A DNA stretch of 64,000 nt, from NCBI RefSeq assembly GCF_014205155.1, contig NZ_JACHMX010000001.1, forward strand, positions 2,728,001 to 2,792,000, read 5' to 3'. The position numbers and the translations under genes were made by a program. This stretch comes from Amycolatopsis umgeniensis. Its GTDB lineage: Bacteria; Actinomycetota; Actinomycetes; Mycobacteriales; Pseudonocardiaceae. A model generated the notes under the pieces. That model was not told where the DNA came from and did not search any database. It worked only from the letters and a program-made list of their open reading frames with translations. Below, in pieces: positions 1-9,700 of the stretch (its first letter is position 1; the number at the start of each line of letters is the position of its first letter).

Positions 1-321
1 GGCATCCTCGTCGACACCGACGGCCCGAACTTCGGGCTCGAGCACCACATCGAGGTGCTCAGCGAGTCTAAGGACCGCCTGGGTTTCGTCGGCGCGAAGA
101 TGCACGTGCCCTGGCATCCGGACGTCGTCCAGATCCCGCTCGTCGACCCGACGCCGGTGTACCCGTTCTCGCTGCTGTGGCGGCATGAGAACCGGCACCC
201 GACGCTGCCGCTGCTGATCGAGCACGTCCGGTCCGGCTACCGGCCCTTCGACCCGGAGCGGCAGTGGCTCCCGGTGTCGGACCAGGCGGCGATGAGCCAC
301 GTGAGTGGCGAGGACGGTTAG
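1..321 (+). CDS. LysR-type regulator, C-terminal part (5' truncated)
   Basis: The frame is open from the first base of the window, so the DNA-binding N-terminus lies outside. The visible 106 residues look like the end of a LysR substrate-binding domain: a segment around GLEHHIEVLSES, then PLVDPTPVYPFSLLWR and a closing helix NRHPTLPLLIEHVR, where LysR proteins carry their last helix. Assignment to LysR rests on this tail only. It is followed by a palindrome and then, on the same strand, a molybdenum hydroxylase operon that it might control; that link is inferred from position. Confidence 0.6.
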   Translation, partial: GILVDTDGPNFGLEHHIEVLSESKDRLGFVGAKMHVPWHPDVVQIPLVDPTPVYPFSLLWRHENRHPTLPLLIEHVRSGYRPFDPERQWLPVSDQAAMSHVSGEDG

Positions 322-362
322 TGAGGGGAGGGCACATGTGTCGAAGCCCTGATCTCGCTCTT

Positions 363-415
363 TCCGTGAAGGCCTCCTTCCCTACCTTGAGCGTAGGGAA
401 GGAGGCCTTCACGGA
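363..415. terminator. 23-bp palindrome (hairpin), GTGAAGGCC type
   Basis: Perfect 23-bp arms (363-385 and 393-415) around a 7-base loop; the arm begins TCCGTGAAGGCCTCC. The same arm recurs after coxS at 4205. It lies 41 bases after the LysR stop. It has no T-run, so it is terminator-like by position and stability rather than a classical intrinsic terminator. Confidence 0.7.
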
Positions 416-566
416 CATACCCCAACAGGACAGCGGCGCCCGACCGGTCGACGCGACGGCGAGTTCTCGCGGCGGCATGGTCGAGCGTGGAGTGGTCCGC
501 TCTGACCGTCCGCCGTGACCCATGTGCACGATGCGCGAAGGGCCGCCGATACGGAAAAGTGAAGTC

Positions 567-2897
567 ATGGGGCTGATCGGCGCGAAGGTGACCCGGCTGG
601 AGGACGTCCGCCTGCTCACCGGCCGGGCGCAGTACATCGACGACGTCCGGCTGCCCGGCATGCTCGAGGCCGCCGTCCTCCGCAGTCCCTTCCCCCACGC
701 GCGGATCCTGCGCGTCGACACCACCGCGGCCAACGCGCATCCCGGTGTGTTCGCCGTGGTCACCGGCGAAGACGTGCTTTCGAGCACGAAGACGCCCCAA
801 CCGGTGATCTGGGCGAACCTGCCGGACATGCGGGTGCCCGAGAACCACGCGCTGGCCGTCGGCAAGGTGCGGTATCCCGGCCAAGGCGTCGCGGCCGTCG
901 CGGCGAAGGACCGGGCGACCGCCGAAGACGCGCTGGAACTGATCGAGGTCGAGTACGAAGAACTCCCGGTCGCCGGCACCCTCGAACAGGCACTGGCGGA
1001 CGACGCGCCGAAGCTCTATGAAGACTGGCCGAGCAACATCGCCGGCACCGGCACCATCCCGATGGGTGACGCGAGCACCGCGTTCGCCGAGGCCGACGTC
1101 GTGCTCACCGAATCGTTCCGCTTCGCACGGCAGATGGGCACGCCGATCGAGACACGCGGCGTGGTGGCGACCTGGGATCCGTTCACCGACCGGCTCGACG
1201 TCTGGCTCGCGACTCAGGCGCCCAACCTCGCGCGCGAACTGTTCGGCGAGGTCTTCGGGCTTTCTCTGGACCGGATCCGCGTGCGCACCCCCGACGTCGG
1301 CGGCGGCTTCGGGAACAAGTTCGACTTCTACGCCGAAGAGGTCGTCGCGGCGATCCTCTCGCGACGCACCGGGAAACCAGTCAAGCTCATCGAGGACCGA
1401 GCGGAAAGCTTCGTCGCCAACGCGCACTCGCGCGAGCAGAAGATCGACGTCGAACTGGCCGCCAAGGACGACGGCACGATCACCGGTCTGCGCGCCACGG
1501 TGTACGGCGTCCTCGGCGGCGTGCTCGGGACAGTCGGCCCCAGCCCGTGCTGGACGACGACAGCGCTGCTGACCGGGCCGTACGCCATCCCGAACGTCGA
1601 ACTGAGCCTTGTCGCCGTGATGACGAACCGGTCGCCGTACGGGTCTTTTCGCGGATACGGGCTGCCGAAGGCGAACTTCGTGCACGAGCATCTGGTGGAG
1701 CAGCTGGCGAAACGGCTCGGCATGGACGCGCACGCGGTGCGGCGCAAGAACTTCATCCCGCCGGAAGCGTTTCCGTACCAGAGCCCGGTGTTCGTCTACG
1801 ACAGCGGCCGCTACGAAGACTGCCTGGATCTCTGCCTGAAGGCCGTCGAGGACGCGGGCTGGGCGAAGCGCCGTGGAAACGGTGTCGGCATCGGCTACTC
1901 GTTCCACAACGAACTGACCGGATTCGGGCCGAGCCGGATCATCAACCTTTCCGGGCTGGGACATTCCGGGTTCGACGAGGAAGTCGTGCGTGTCGACTCG
2001 ACAGGGCACGTGACCGTCCACACCGGACTGTCCGCCATCGGGCAGGGCATCCACACGACGCTGGCGCAGGTGGCCGCGCATACGCTCGGCGTCCCGCTCG
2101 ATCACGTCACCGTCGTTTCCGGGGACACCGACAGTTGCCCGTACACCGGCTACGGCACGGCGGCGAGCCGCGGGGCGGCCGTCGGCGGCGCGGCCGTGCT
2201 GAACGCGTCGACCCGGTTGCGGGCGAAGATCCTGCGGGTGGCAGGCCACATCCTGGAGGTATCCCCGGGCGACCTGTCTATCGAGGACGGTGTCGTTTCG
2301 GTGAAGGGCGTGCCGGGCAGGGAGGTCACGCTGGCCGCCATCGGCGACGCGGCATACCGGAGGCTGAACGGCGTCTGGCCGGAAGACGAGACGCCGACGC
2401 TGGAGGAACGCGAGGTCTACGACCCGGTCAACGTCGCGACCTCGTTCGGCTGCACCGCCGTCCTCGCCGAGGTCGACCGGGAGACCGGGGTGGTGACGCT
2501 GCTGGACTACCTGATCGCGCACGACTGCGGCACCGTGATCAACCCGATGATCGTGGACGGGCAGTTGCACGGCGGCGCGGCGCAGGCGATCGGCGGCGCG
2601 CTGTACGAGGAATTGGTCTACGGCGCCGATGGGCGTATGGAGACCACTTCGTTCACCGGGTACCTGTTGCCGACCGCGACCGAGATCCCGCCGTTCTCCG
2701 TGTCCCATATGGCGACACCCGCCGAACACGTTCCCGGCGGGTTCAAGGGGATGGGGGAAGCGGGCGTGATCGGCGGTGGCGCGGCGATCGCGCACGCCGT
2801 CGAGGACGCGCTGCGCGAGTACGGCGTCGACATCACTTCGCTGCCGATCACGCCACCACGGCTGCTGGCCGCGATGAAGCGGGGAGCACGCCGATGA
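567..2897 (+). CDS. Molybdopterin-binding large subunit, xanthine/CO dehydrogenase family
   Basis: 776 residues, the usual length for the molybdenum subunit of a three-part aerobic hydroxylase. The N-terminal half matches the aldehyde oxidase hammerhead domain (GRAQYIDDVRLPGML, HPGVFAVVTGEDV). The cofactor half has the GGGFGNK glycine loop and the C-terminal GMGEAGVIGGG loop, whose Glu is the family's catalytic base. The loop that in true CO dehydrogenase reads AYRCSFR is here PYGSFRGYG, so CO oxidation is unlikely; the substrate is probably a purine, aldehyde or heteroaromatic. Its stop overlaps the next start by ATGA. I chose ATG 567 because homology begins at MGLIGAKVTRLEDVRLL; an in-frame ATG at 522 would add 15 residues. 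Confidence 0.88.
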   Translation: MGLIGAKVTRLEDVRLLTGRAQYIDDVRLPGMLEAAVLRSPFPHARILRVDTTAANAHPGVFAVVTGEDVLSSTKTPQPVIWANLPDMRVPENHALAVGKVRYPGQGVAAVAAKDRATAEDALELIEVEYEELPVAGTLEQALADDAPKLYEDWPSNIAGTGTIPMGDASTAFAEADVVLTESFRFARQMGTPIETRGVVATWDPFTDRLDVWLATQAPNLARELFGEVFGLSLDRIRVRTPDVGGGFGNKFDFYAEEVVAAILSRRTGKPVKLIEDRAESFVANAHSREQKIDVELAAKDDGTITGLRATVYGVLGGVLGTVGPSPCWTTTALLTGPYAIPNVELSLVAVMTNRSPYGSFRGYGLPKANFVHEHLVEQLAKRLGMDAHAVRRKNFIPPEAFPYQSPVFVYDSGRYEDCLDLCLKAVEDAGWAKRRGNGVGIGYSFHNELTGFGPSRIINLSGLGHSGFDEEVVRVDSTGHVTVHTGLSAIGQGIHTTLAQVAAHTLGVPLDHVTVVSGDTDSCPYTGYGTAASRGAAVGGAAVLNASTRLRAKILRVAGHILEVSPGDLSIEDGVVSVKGVPGREVTLAAIGDAAYRRLNGVWPEDETPTLEEREVYDPVNVATSFGCTAVLAEVDRETGVVTLLDYLIAHDCGTVINPMIVDGQLHGGAAQAIGGALYEELVYGADGRMETTSFTGYLLPTATEIPPFSVSHMATPAEHVPGGFKGMGEAGVIGGGAAIAHAVEDALREYGVDITSLPITPPRLLAAMKRGARR

Positions 2898-3745
2898 AGG
2901 CCGCGCCGTTCGAGTACCTCCGGGCGTCTTCGCTCGATGAGGCCATCGAAGCGCTGGCGGGCACGCCGGACGCGCGAGTGCTGGCGGGCGGGCAGAGTCT
3001 GGTGCCGTTGCTGAACCTGCGGCAGGCGCGGCCCCCGCTGGTGGTCGACATCAACCGCGTCGACGAACTTTCCTTCCTGCGCAAGGAGAATGGGCGACTG
3101 GAGATCGGCGCGCTCACCCGGCACCGCGTCGTCGAGACGTCCGCCGTCGTCCGGTCCGAAGTCCCGCTGCTGGCCGAGGCGCTCGGTTTCGTGGGGCACG
3201 TGGCGATCCGGAACCGGGGCACCGTCGGCGGCAGCCTCGCGCATGCCGACCCCGCCGCGGAACTGCCGGCGGTGATGGTCGCGCTCGACGCCGAGTTCTC
3301 CGTGCGCGGCCCGGCAGGTGAGCGGGTCATCGCCGCGCGGGACTTCTTCCTGGGCCCGCATCGCACGGCGTTGGAACCAGGCGAACTCCTGACCCGGATC
3401 TCGGTGCCGACGCATCGAGGCGGCTGGGCGGTCGAAGAATTGAGCCGCCGCAGCCGGGATCTCGCATTGGTCGCTGTCTTCGCCACCGTGACGCTGTCCG
3501 GCGAAGTCTGCGAAACCGCGCGGATCGCCGTCGCGGGCGCCGGCCCCACCCCGATCCGGGCCACCGCCGCCGAAGAGGCGCTCGTCGGCGGCGCCCTGAC
3601 GGACGACGCGATCGCGCTCGCCGCGGAACTCGTCGCCGCGGCGACCGATCCGCCCGGCGACCTCCACGCACCGGCGGACTACCGGCGCGAGATGGCCGCC
3701 GTCCTCACCCGGCGGGCGATCGCGCGAGCGGAGGAGGGCGCATGA
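2894..3745 (+). CDS. FAD-binding medium subunit, xanthine/CO dehydrogenase family
   Basis: 283 residues. It carries the two FAD-contact motifs of the CoxM/CutM family: VLAGGQSLVPLLNLR near the N-terminus and IRNRGTVGGSLAHADP about residue 105. It then has the C-terminal CO dehydrogenase flavoprotein domain. It passes electrons from the Fe-S subunit to the acceptor. It overlaps both neighbours by ATGA, so the three subunits should be translationally coupled. Cytoplasmic, with no signal peptide. Confidence 0.92.
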   Translation: MKAAPFEYLRASSLDEAIEALAGTPDARVLAGGQSLVPLLNLRQARPPLVVDINRVDELSFLRKENGRLEIGALTRHRVVETSAVVRSEVPLLAEALGFVGHVAIRNRGTVGGSLAHADPAAELPAVMVALDAEFSVRGPAGERVIAARDFFLGPHRTALEPGELLTRISVPTHRGGWAVEELSRRSRDLALVAVFATVTLSGEVCETARIAVAGAGPTPIRATAAEEALVGGALTDDAIALAAELVAAATDPPGDLHAPADYRREMAAVLTRRAIARAEEGA

Positions 3746-4203
3746 TCACGGTCACCGTGACGGTGAACGGACGGACCTACCGCGCAGACTGCGAACCCCG
3801 GCGGACGCTGGCCGACTTCCTGCGTCACGACCTGGGTTTCGTCGGGGTGCACGTCGGCTGCGAGCACGGCGTCTGCGGCTCTTGCACGATCACCCTCGAC
3901 GGCGCGAGCGCGCGTTCGTGCTGCCTGCTGGCGGTCCAGGTGGACGGCGCGGAGATCGTCACGGTCGAGGGGCTCGCCGAGAACGGCGAACTGCATCCGC
4001 TGCAGGAGTCGTTCCGGAAGCACCACGGGCTGCAATGCGGTTTCTGCACGCCCGGGATGCTGGCGACGGCGATGGAGCTGCTCGAGGAGAACCCGGACCC
4101 GACGGACGCCGAGATCCGGCAGGGGATCTCGGGGAACCTGTGCCGGTGCACGGGGTACCAGTTCATCGTCGACGCCATCCGGGACGCGGCTCCAGGTCGG
4201 TGA
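3742..4203 (+). CDS. 2Fe-2S small subunit, xanthine/CO dehydrogenase family
   Basis: 153 residues with both [2Fe-2S] sites of the CoxS family. The plant-ferredoxin-type cluster has Cys40, Cys45, Cys48 and Cys60 (GCEHGVCGSC). The four-helix cluster has Cys99, Cys102, Cys134 and Cys136 (CGFCTPGM, GNLCRCTGYQ). This gives the complete order large-medium-small in one operon. No cofactor maturation genes are in the window, so molybdopterin insertion must come from elsewhere. A palindrome begins two bases after the stop. Confidence 0.93.
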   Translation: MITVTVTVNGRTYRADCEPRRTLADFLRHDLGFVGVHVGCEHGVCGSCTITLDGASARSCCLLAVQVDGAEIVTVEGLAENGELHPLQESFRKHHGLQCGFCTPGMLATAMELLEENPDPTDAEIRQGISGNLCRCTGYQFIVDAIRDAAPGR

Positions 4204-4204
4204 A

Positions 4205-4259
4205 GTCCGTGAAGGCCTCCTTCCCTACCTTCAGAGTAGGGAAGGAGGCCTTCACGGAC
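4205..4259. terminator. 24-bp palindrome between convergent genes
   Basis: Perfect 24-bp arms (4205-4228, 4236-4259) with a 7-base loop. The arm repeats the one at 363. It fills the gap between the coxS-type stop and the stop of the convergent lysozyme-like gene, the position expected of a bidirectional terminator. Confidence 0.75.
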
Positions 4260-4270
4260 CTTCGAGCCGC

Positions 4271-5230
4271 TCAGCCGACGATGTCGATCTCGAACTCCAC
4301 GTTCGAGCTGTACTCGTAGTCGGCCCAGACCGCGCCCGGCAGGGCGTACCGCCGGTGCGAGACCGTCTTCGGGTTGAATCCGGGCGTCCCCAAGGGATTC
4401 CCGCCGACGCCGACCTTGTCGCTGCCCCAGGCGAAGATATTGCCCTGCCAGACGGGCGCGTCGGTGACGCCGTCGCCGTCGACACGCGGGCGGACGATGA
4501 TCGCGGCCGTCTCGCTGCCGGAGAGCAGCAGCCGCACTGACGTGGTGGCCGAACTGGCCGGAATGGTCCTGCGCTCCATGAGTTCTGTCGTCGCCTTCCG
4601 CTTCGGGGCGGCGCCGCCGCCGGTCAAGTGGGCGTTCGTGTAGGACTCGTTGAGGTCGACACTGCTCGCGCGGATCCCGGGGATCTGCCCCGCGTCCGAA
4701 TACTGGTGCAGGTCGTAGCGGCCCGCGGCGGCGTCGGGTTTGGCGCCGTAGCGCGCGATCCAGATGACCAGGTCCGGTACGCCGAACTGGTCGGGGCGCA
4801 GCATCTTGGCGAGCGAGTTGTTCATGTAGATGCCGGGCCGGAACCCGTGCTCCGCCAAGCGATTGCAGAACCTGATCGAGAAGTCCCGTTTACGCCCGTC
4901 GGGGATGTTCGGCGCGCCGGAGCCCGGCGGGTTGTCCTCGAGGTCGAGCATCGGGACACAACCCGTCGCACCCAGTCGCCGCACCTCGGAGATCAACACG
5001 TCGGCCTGCGCCTCGGGAGACGGAGTCAACTGGGCGAAGTGATAACCGCCCACCGGAATTCCCACGGATCTCGCACCGGCCACCAACGCGTCGCCCTTGT
5101 TGCGGCCGCCGTTCGGCAGGCCTCCCCCGTCGCTGAGCTTGACGAAGACGAACGTCACTCCGTGGTTCTTGACGGCCTGCCAGTTGGTAACGGATTGGAA
5201 GCGGCTGTAGATATCTATTCCCAGCGCCAT
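4271..5230 (-). CDS. Glycoside hydrolase family 25 (lysozyme-like) protein
   Basis: 319 residues. The N-terminal part is a GH25 barrel: MALGIDIYSRFQSV with the first catalytic-face Asp, VTFVFVKLSDG, VGGYHFAQL, the acidic strand PMLDLEDN, and LVIWIARYG with HQYSDAGQIPG. GH25 enzymes cleave the glycan of peptidoglycan. The last ~100 residues are a beta-rich tail of unknown type. There is no signal peptide, so export or an intracellular role is unclear. ATG 5230 fits where homology begins; a TTG at 5263 would add 11 residues and fall in a small inverted repeat. Confidence 0.8.
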   Translation of the reverse strand: MALGIDIYSRFQSVTNWQAVKNHGVTFVFVKLSDGGGLPNGGRNKGDALVAGARSVGIPVGGYHFAQLTPSPEAQADVLISEVRRLGATGCVPMLDLEDNPPGSGAPNIPDGRKRDFSIRFCNRLAEHGFRPGIYMNNSLAKMLRPDQFGVPDLVIWIARYGAKPDAAAGRYDLHQYSDAGQIPGIRASSVDLNESYTNAHLTGGGAAPKRKATTELMERRTIPASSATTSVRLLLSGSETAAIIVRPRVDGDGVTDAPVWQGNIFAWGSDKVGVGGNPLGTPGFNPKTVSHRRYALPGAVWADYEYSSNVEFEIDIVG

Positions 5231-5260
5231 CGTTACAGCCTGACGGGTGAACCAGTTGGA

Positions 5261-5308
5261 CAAAAGGGCCTAGTGGGCGATTACGGGTACGTCCGATTCG
5301 CCCTTTTG
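5261..5308. repeat. 9-bp inverted repeat before the lysozyme-like gene
   Basis: CAAAAGGGC (5261-5269) and GCCCTTTTG (5300-5308) form an exact inverted repeat with a 30-base spacer, in the region between the divergent GH25 and small membrane protein genes. It could be an operator. There is no other support. Confidence 0.35.
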
Positions 5309-5347
5309 GGCGGCCCCTCCCTGGCTGACTCCGCTCACCCATGCCCG

Positions 5348-5353
5348 TACTGT
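5348..5353 (+). promoter_or_regulatory. -10-like TACTGT seven bases before a start
   Basis: TACTGT, then seven bases, then ATG 5361. This spacing puts transcription start on or next to the start codon, as in leaderless actinobacterial mRNAs. No ribosome-binding site is visible. Confidence 0.5.
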
Positions 5354-5360
5354 GACGACC

Positions 5361-5543
5361 ATGACGTCCCGAAGCCCCTTTCGCTGGATGACCCGGTGGG
5401 CGGACTGGTTCGAAGAACGCGGCGTCTACGTCCCGGGCGAAGAGAGCCGCGCGGTCGACCCGATGCGCGATTTCGGCTGGTTGATCGTGGCGTGGGTGTC
5501 CGGTCTGGCGATCTTCATCCTGTTCTTCGCTTTCGCCGTCTGA
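5361..5543 (+). CDS. Small single-pass membrane protein, unknown
   Basis: 60 residues. The first 35 are polar with three Trp/Phe-rich turns, followed by one hydrophobic segment (LIVAWVSGLAIFILFFAFAV) that runs to the C-terminus. This predicts a C-tail-anchored membrane peptide. No family is recognised. ATG 5361 is preferred over GTG 5352 because the -10-like hexamer overlaps the GTG. It is divergent from the GH25 gene. Confidence 0.6.
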   Translation: MTSRSPFRWMTRWADWFEERGVYVPGEESRAVDPMRDFGWLIVAWVSGLAIFILFFAFAV

Positions 5544-5565
5544 CCCTGACCGGTGTGCCACCGAG

Positions 5566-5607
5566 GTGACGACTGTCACTAGCCGTACCCTTCCGATCAC
5601 GGATCGG
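5566..5607. promoter_or_regulatory. Two short dyads upstream of lipoprotein gene
   Basis: GTGAC-N4-GTCAC (5566-5579) and CCGATC-ACG-GATCGG (5593-5607) are exact dyads, 20 bases apart, in the gap before the lipoprotein gene at 5744. Their size suits regulator binding; no regulator can be named. Confidence 0.35.
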
Positions 5608-5743
5608 CCACGGCTGTACACCAGGTGCGCCTCAACCCGGCCGTGCCGCTCCTCTCAGCTGCAGAAGACCGTCACTCTGGACTCTTCGGCACTAATGACT
5701 ACCTCGAACGGCCCACCCGCACCGCCGACTGGAGTAACCGCAC

Positions 5744-6289
5744 ATGGCGCCCCCGCGCACCCCGAAGCTCTTCATCGCCGCCTGCTCGCTGATGCTGGCG
5801 GCCGCGTGCGGGGTTCCGGCACCGGAAAAGGGGGCCGCCGTACTCGGTGCGGACGCCCCGGCGCAGGGGCTGACCGCGACGCACGCGGAAGGCGACCTCG
5901 CGTTCGGTGCCCCGCACCGGTTCGCGAGCGGGGTGACGATCTCCGTGTCCGCGCCGAAGGTTTTCCGCCCCAGCGCGTCGGCGTACCCGCAGAGCCCGCG
6001 CGCGGTGGCCTTCGGCATCGAGGTGACGAACGCGGGCGACGGGACGTACCGGCTTTCCGGTCTGTCGGTGACGGGTGAGGTCGACGGCGAAAGCTCGTCG
6101 GTCAAACAGGTCGTCGACGCGGTGCAGGGCTACAACGGCATCGCGGACGCGGGCAAGGACGTGGCGCCCGGCCGGTCGGTCCACCTGAACCTGGCGTTCG
6201 CCGTTCCGGACAAGCCGGTGAGACTGCGCCTGCAGGTGCGGCCGAGTCCCACGGAGCCTGTCGCCGCGAAGTACTGCGGGAAGGTCTGA
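5744..6289 (+). CDS. Secreted lipoprotein, unknown function
   Basis: 181 residues with a lipoprotein signal: basic start, hydrophobic core, and a LAAAC lipobox that makes Cys22 the likely lipidated residue. The mature part has an immunoglobulin-like beta pattern (AVAFGIEVTNAGDGTYRLSGL, then VHLNLAFAVP, RLRLQVRPSP), resembling the DUF4352-type domains of actinobacterial lipoproteins. That resemblance is by pattern only. A weak GGAG lies nine bases before the ATG. It ends 27 bases before bcp. Confidence 0.7.
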   Translation: MAPPRTPKLFIAACSLMLAAACGVPAPEKGAAVLGADAPAQGLTATHAEGDLAFGAPHRFASGVTISVSAPKVFRPSASAYPQSPRAVAFGIEVTNAGDGTYRLSGLSVTGEVDGESSSVKQVVDAVQGYNGIADAGKDVAPGRSVHLNLAFAVPDKPVRLRLQVRPSPTEPVAAKYCGKV

Positions 6290-6303
6290 GGCCGCCGGTT
6301 CGC

Positions 6304-6309
6304 TACCGT
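6304..6309 (+). promoter_or_regulatory. -10-like TACCGT before bcp
   Basis: TACCGT followed by seven bases and ATG 6317, with no ribosome-binding site. This is a probable leaderless start for bcp and the coupled NACHT gene. Confidence 0.5.
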
Positions 6310-6316
6310 GTGCGTC

Positions 6317-6793
6317 ATGACCGAGCAGCGACTCTCCCCCGGCGACAAAGCGCCCGACTTCACCCTTCCCGACAGCGAGGGCAACGACGTCAAGCTCAGC
6401 GACTTCCGCGGCAAGTCGGTCGTCGTGTACTTCTACCCGAGTGCCGGCACGCCGGGCTGCACGAAGCAGGCCTGCGACTTCCGGGACAGCCTCGCGCAGC
6501 TCAACGACGCCGGCTACCAGGTGCTCGGCATCTCCCCGGACAAGCCCGCGAAGCTCGCGAAGTTCGTCGAGGCGGAGGGGCTCACCTTCCCGCTGCTCGC
6601 TGACACGGAGAAGACCGTCCTCAAGGCATACAGCGCCTTCGGCGAGAAGAAGAACTACGGCAAGGTCTACGAAGGCGTCATCCGGTCGACGTTCGTCGTC
6701 GACGCGGAGGGCAAGATCGCCGTGGCGCAGTACAACGTGCGCGCCACGGGGCACGTCGCGAAGCTGCTGCGGGATCTCGACCTGGCGTCCTGA
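6317..6793 (+). CDS. bcp: Thiol peroxidase of the Bcp/PrxQ family
   Basis: 158 residues, full length. It is a thioredoxin-fold peroxiredoxin that reduces hydroperoxides in the cytoplasm. The active site reads [15 protein letters not shown]: Cys48 is the peroxidatic residue and Cys53 the nearby resolving residue of the PrxQ class. [10 protein letters not shown] and the C-terminal [11 protein letters not shown] are typical. The NACHT gene starts two bases after its stop, so the two are probably translated from one mRNA. This is an unusual partner for a peroxiredoxin. Confidence 0.93.
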   Translation: MTEQRLSPGDKAPDFTLPDSEGNDVKLSDFRGKSVVVYFYPSAGTPGCTKQACDFRDSLAQLNDAGYQVLGISPDKPAKLAKFVEAEGLTFPLLADTEKTVLKAYSAFGEKKNYGKVYEGVIRSTFVVDAEGKIAVAQYNVRATGHVAKLLRDLDLAS

Positions 6794-6795
6794 CG

Positions 6796-9700
6796 ATGAC
6801 GGGGCTGGAGGGACCCGCACTCAAACTGGGCGGCAGCATCGCCACGTACGCGGCGAAGTCTTGGCTGCAGCGGCGTCGCAAGAAGACCGAACGCGAGTCG
6901 AGCCTCGCCGAACTGGCGGCGGACGAGCTCAAAGGGCCGCTCGAGAAACGCAAGCTCGAAAACCTGGTCGAGACGATCGGTCTGCAGGTGGCCGAAGAAC
7001 TCAAGCCGGTGCTCGCCGCACGGTTCTCGACGCTGCCCGAGAACGAGATCGCGGCGACGTTCCTCGCGGTCGAGGACACGCTCGGCAAGGTCGATCTCTC
7101 CGACGAAGCCCTCCTGGCGGACGACGCCGACCCGGAACTCCTGGCCCGGCGCGTCCGCGAGCAGTTCCCCGCCCGTTCGGCCCTGCTCGCCGAGCGGGCG
7201 GCGGATCTGTACGAACTGGCTTTGGACCTGGCATGCCGCCATCTGGTGATGGTGGTGCGGCACCTTCCCTCGTTCCGGTCGACGACGCTCGCCGAGATCT
7301 TGGGACGGCTGACCCGACAGTCGGACCAGCTGGACCAGCTCCTCGCGCGAATCCCGAAGACGAGCCTCACCGCACCGGCCGGAACCGACCACGACGCGGA
7401 GTTCCGGACGGACTACCTGAGCCTGCTCGCCCGGAAGCTGGACAAACTCGACCTGCTCGGGCTGACCAAGGACGACCAGCCGACACTGCCGCTGACGGTC
7501 GCCTACCTCAGCCTTTCCGTCTCCTCGGAAAGTTCGCGCGGCGACGACCGGCCGGAGGACTGGTTCGCGAAACACCCCGGCCGCCGCGACGGGACGACCA
7601 TGCGGGCGGAAAGCGCGATCGGAGAGGAACACCGGACGCTGGTCCGCGGCGAGGCGGGGTCCGGCAAGACCACCCTGCTGAACTGGCTCGCGATCAGCGC
7701 GGCGGGCAGCCGGTTCACCGGGAAGCTGGCGCCGTGGAACGGATTCGTCCCGTTCCCGATCCGGCTGCGGAGTTTCGCCGACGGCGCTCTCCCCGGCGCC
7801 GAGCACTTCGTGGCCCACGCCGCCCCCACACTCGCCGGACGGGCGCCCGCGAACTGGGCGGACCGCGTGCTGCGCAGCGGAAAGGCGATGATCCTGGTCG
7901 ACGGCGTCGACGAAATCGACGCTCCTCGCCGCCGGAAGGTCAAGGACTGGCTGCAGGAACTCGGGCTGACCTATCCGGAAGCACGTTTCGTCGTCACCTC
8001 CCGGAGCGCGGCGGCCGATCAGCGATGGCTGTATCAGGAAGGCTTCGGTTCCGTTCTGCTCGAACCGATGAGCGCGAACGACATCCACGCCCTCGTCGAC
8101 AAATGGCACGAGGCCGCGGTTTCGGTGCGCCCCGAAGAAGATCTCGACGAGGCCCGGCGACGGCTGCTGAGCCAATTGAGCAACCGGCCGCATCTACGCA
8201 CACTGGCTTCCAGTCCGTTGCTCTGCTCGATGCTGTGCGCGCTGAACTGGGCGCACCGTTCGGAACTGCCGCGTGACCGGATGGACCTGTACCGCAAGGC
8301 GTTGTCGATGCTGCTGCACCTGCGCGACACCGCGCGCAGCATCACCGTTCTGCTCACCGAGCAGCAGAAGCAGATCCTGCTCGGGCATCTGGCCTGGCGG
8401 CTCACCTCGGGCGGCAAGGTCGAACTGCCGAAGGACGAGGTCCTGGAGCACATCGCCTACCGGCTGCGCTGGCTGCCCCATGTCGACCACAGCTCCGAAG
8501 AAGTCCTGGCCCACCTTCTCGAACGCAGCGGGGTCCTGCGGGAACCGGTGAGCGGCAAGGTGGATTTCGTCCACCGGACGTTCCAAGAATTCCTCGCCGC
8601 CAACGAGGCCACCGAGGCGGGCTACCTGGACACTCTGATCACGCACGCGCATCGGGACACCTGGCGGGAGACCGTGATCATGGCGTGCGGCCACGCCAAA
8701 CACCATCAGGCGAACAAGCTGCTCACCGAAATCCTCGATCGCGCCGAAGCCGAGCCACGGCACACCAGGCGGTTGCGGCTGCTCGCGGCGGCCTGCCTGG
8801 AGACGGTCAGCAACGTCGATCCGGCCGTGATCGAGCGGGTCGAACAGGTCATCCGGGAGCACCTCGTCCCGCCGCGCGATCTTCGCGAAACCCGGTCTCT
8901 CGCATCGGTCGGGCCCCGGCTCCTGCGCTATCTCCCGGAAACCACCGACGGTCTCAGCGAGGCGGCCGCCGCCGCGACCGTCCGGGCCGCCACGCTCACC
9001 GCGGGCGACGACGCTCTGCGGCTTCTGCGCAGCTACGCCCAGGACAGCCGTGAGAGCGTCCAAGAACAACTCCGTGAGGCTTGGCAGTACTTCGATCCGG
9101 AACGTTTCGCCGACGAAGTCCTGGCCGATTCCCCTCTGTGGAACGGCAAGATCGTCGTCACGGCCGGCAGGCTGTTGCCCTACACGAGACGACTTCGCCG
9201 TCTTGAATCCTTGTCCGTCGCACTCCCCACCAGTGAAGAACTGCCCGGAATCGACCTGCTCTCCGAAGTGCCCGCGCTCAAGGTGCTGGATCTGTCTTTC
9301 GATGACAACGCGGTCGTGGACCTGAAACCCCTTGCCGATCATCCCAAGCTGACAGAGGTCGGCCTGTACTTCGCCAAGAAATTCACCGGCCTGAAAGCCC
9401 TGAAATCTTTGACAGAACTCGAAGACCTGACTTTGTTCCGCTCCTCGCCATGGCGCGGCCTGGAGGCACTCGGCCACCTGACGCAGGTGCAAAGTCTCTC
9501 GCTCGACAACTTACAATCGGTCGAGAGTCTCGAGGCGCTCTCTGCGATGACTTCGCTCACCCGACTCCGGCTGATGGGATGTTCTCACCGCGCGCTGGCC
9601 GCCACACCACCGATGCCCGGAATCGATATGCTGAGCCTGGACGGCGGCATGAAGACCGGAATAGCCGCGCGGCTGATCGCCGAGACTTTCCCCGGCCTGA

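Noticed and set aside
318..2795. Very long open frame (over 800 codons) antisense to the molybdenum subunit
   Set aside because: It is a by-product of strong G/C third positions; it has no protein-family likeness, and the opposite strand encodes a clear enzyme.
5231..5263. TTG start adding 11 residues to the GH25 protein
   Set aside because: The extra residues are not part of the fold and the TTG lies in an inverted repeat; ATG 5230 begins the conserved segment.
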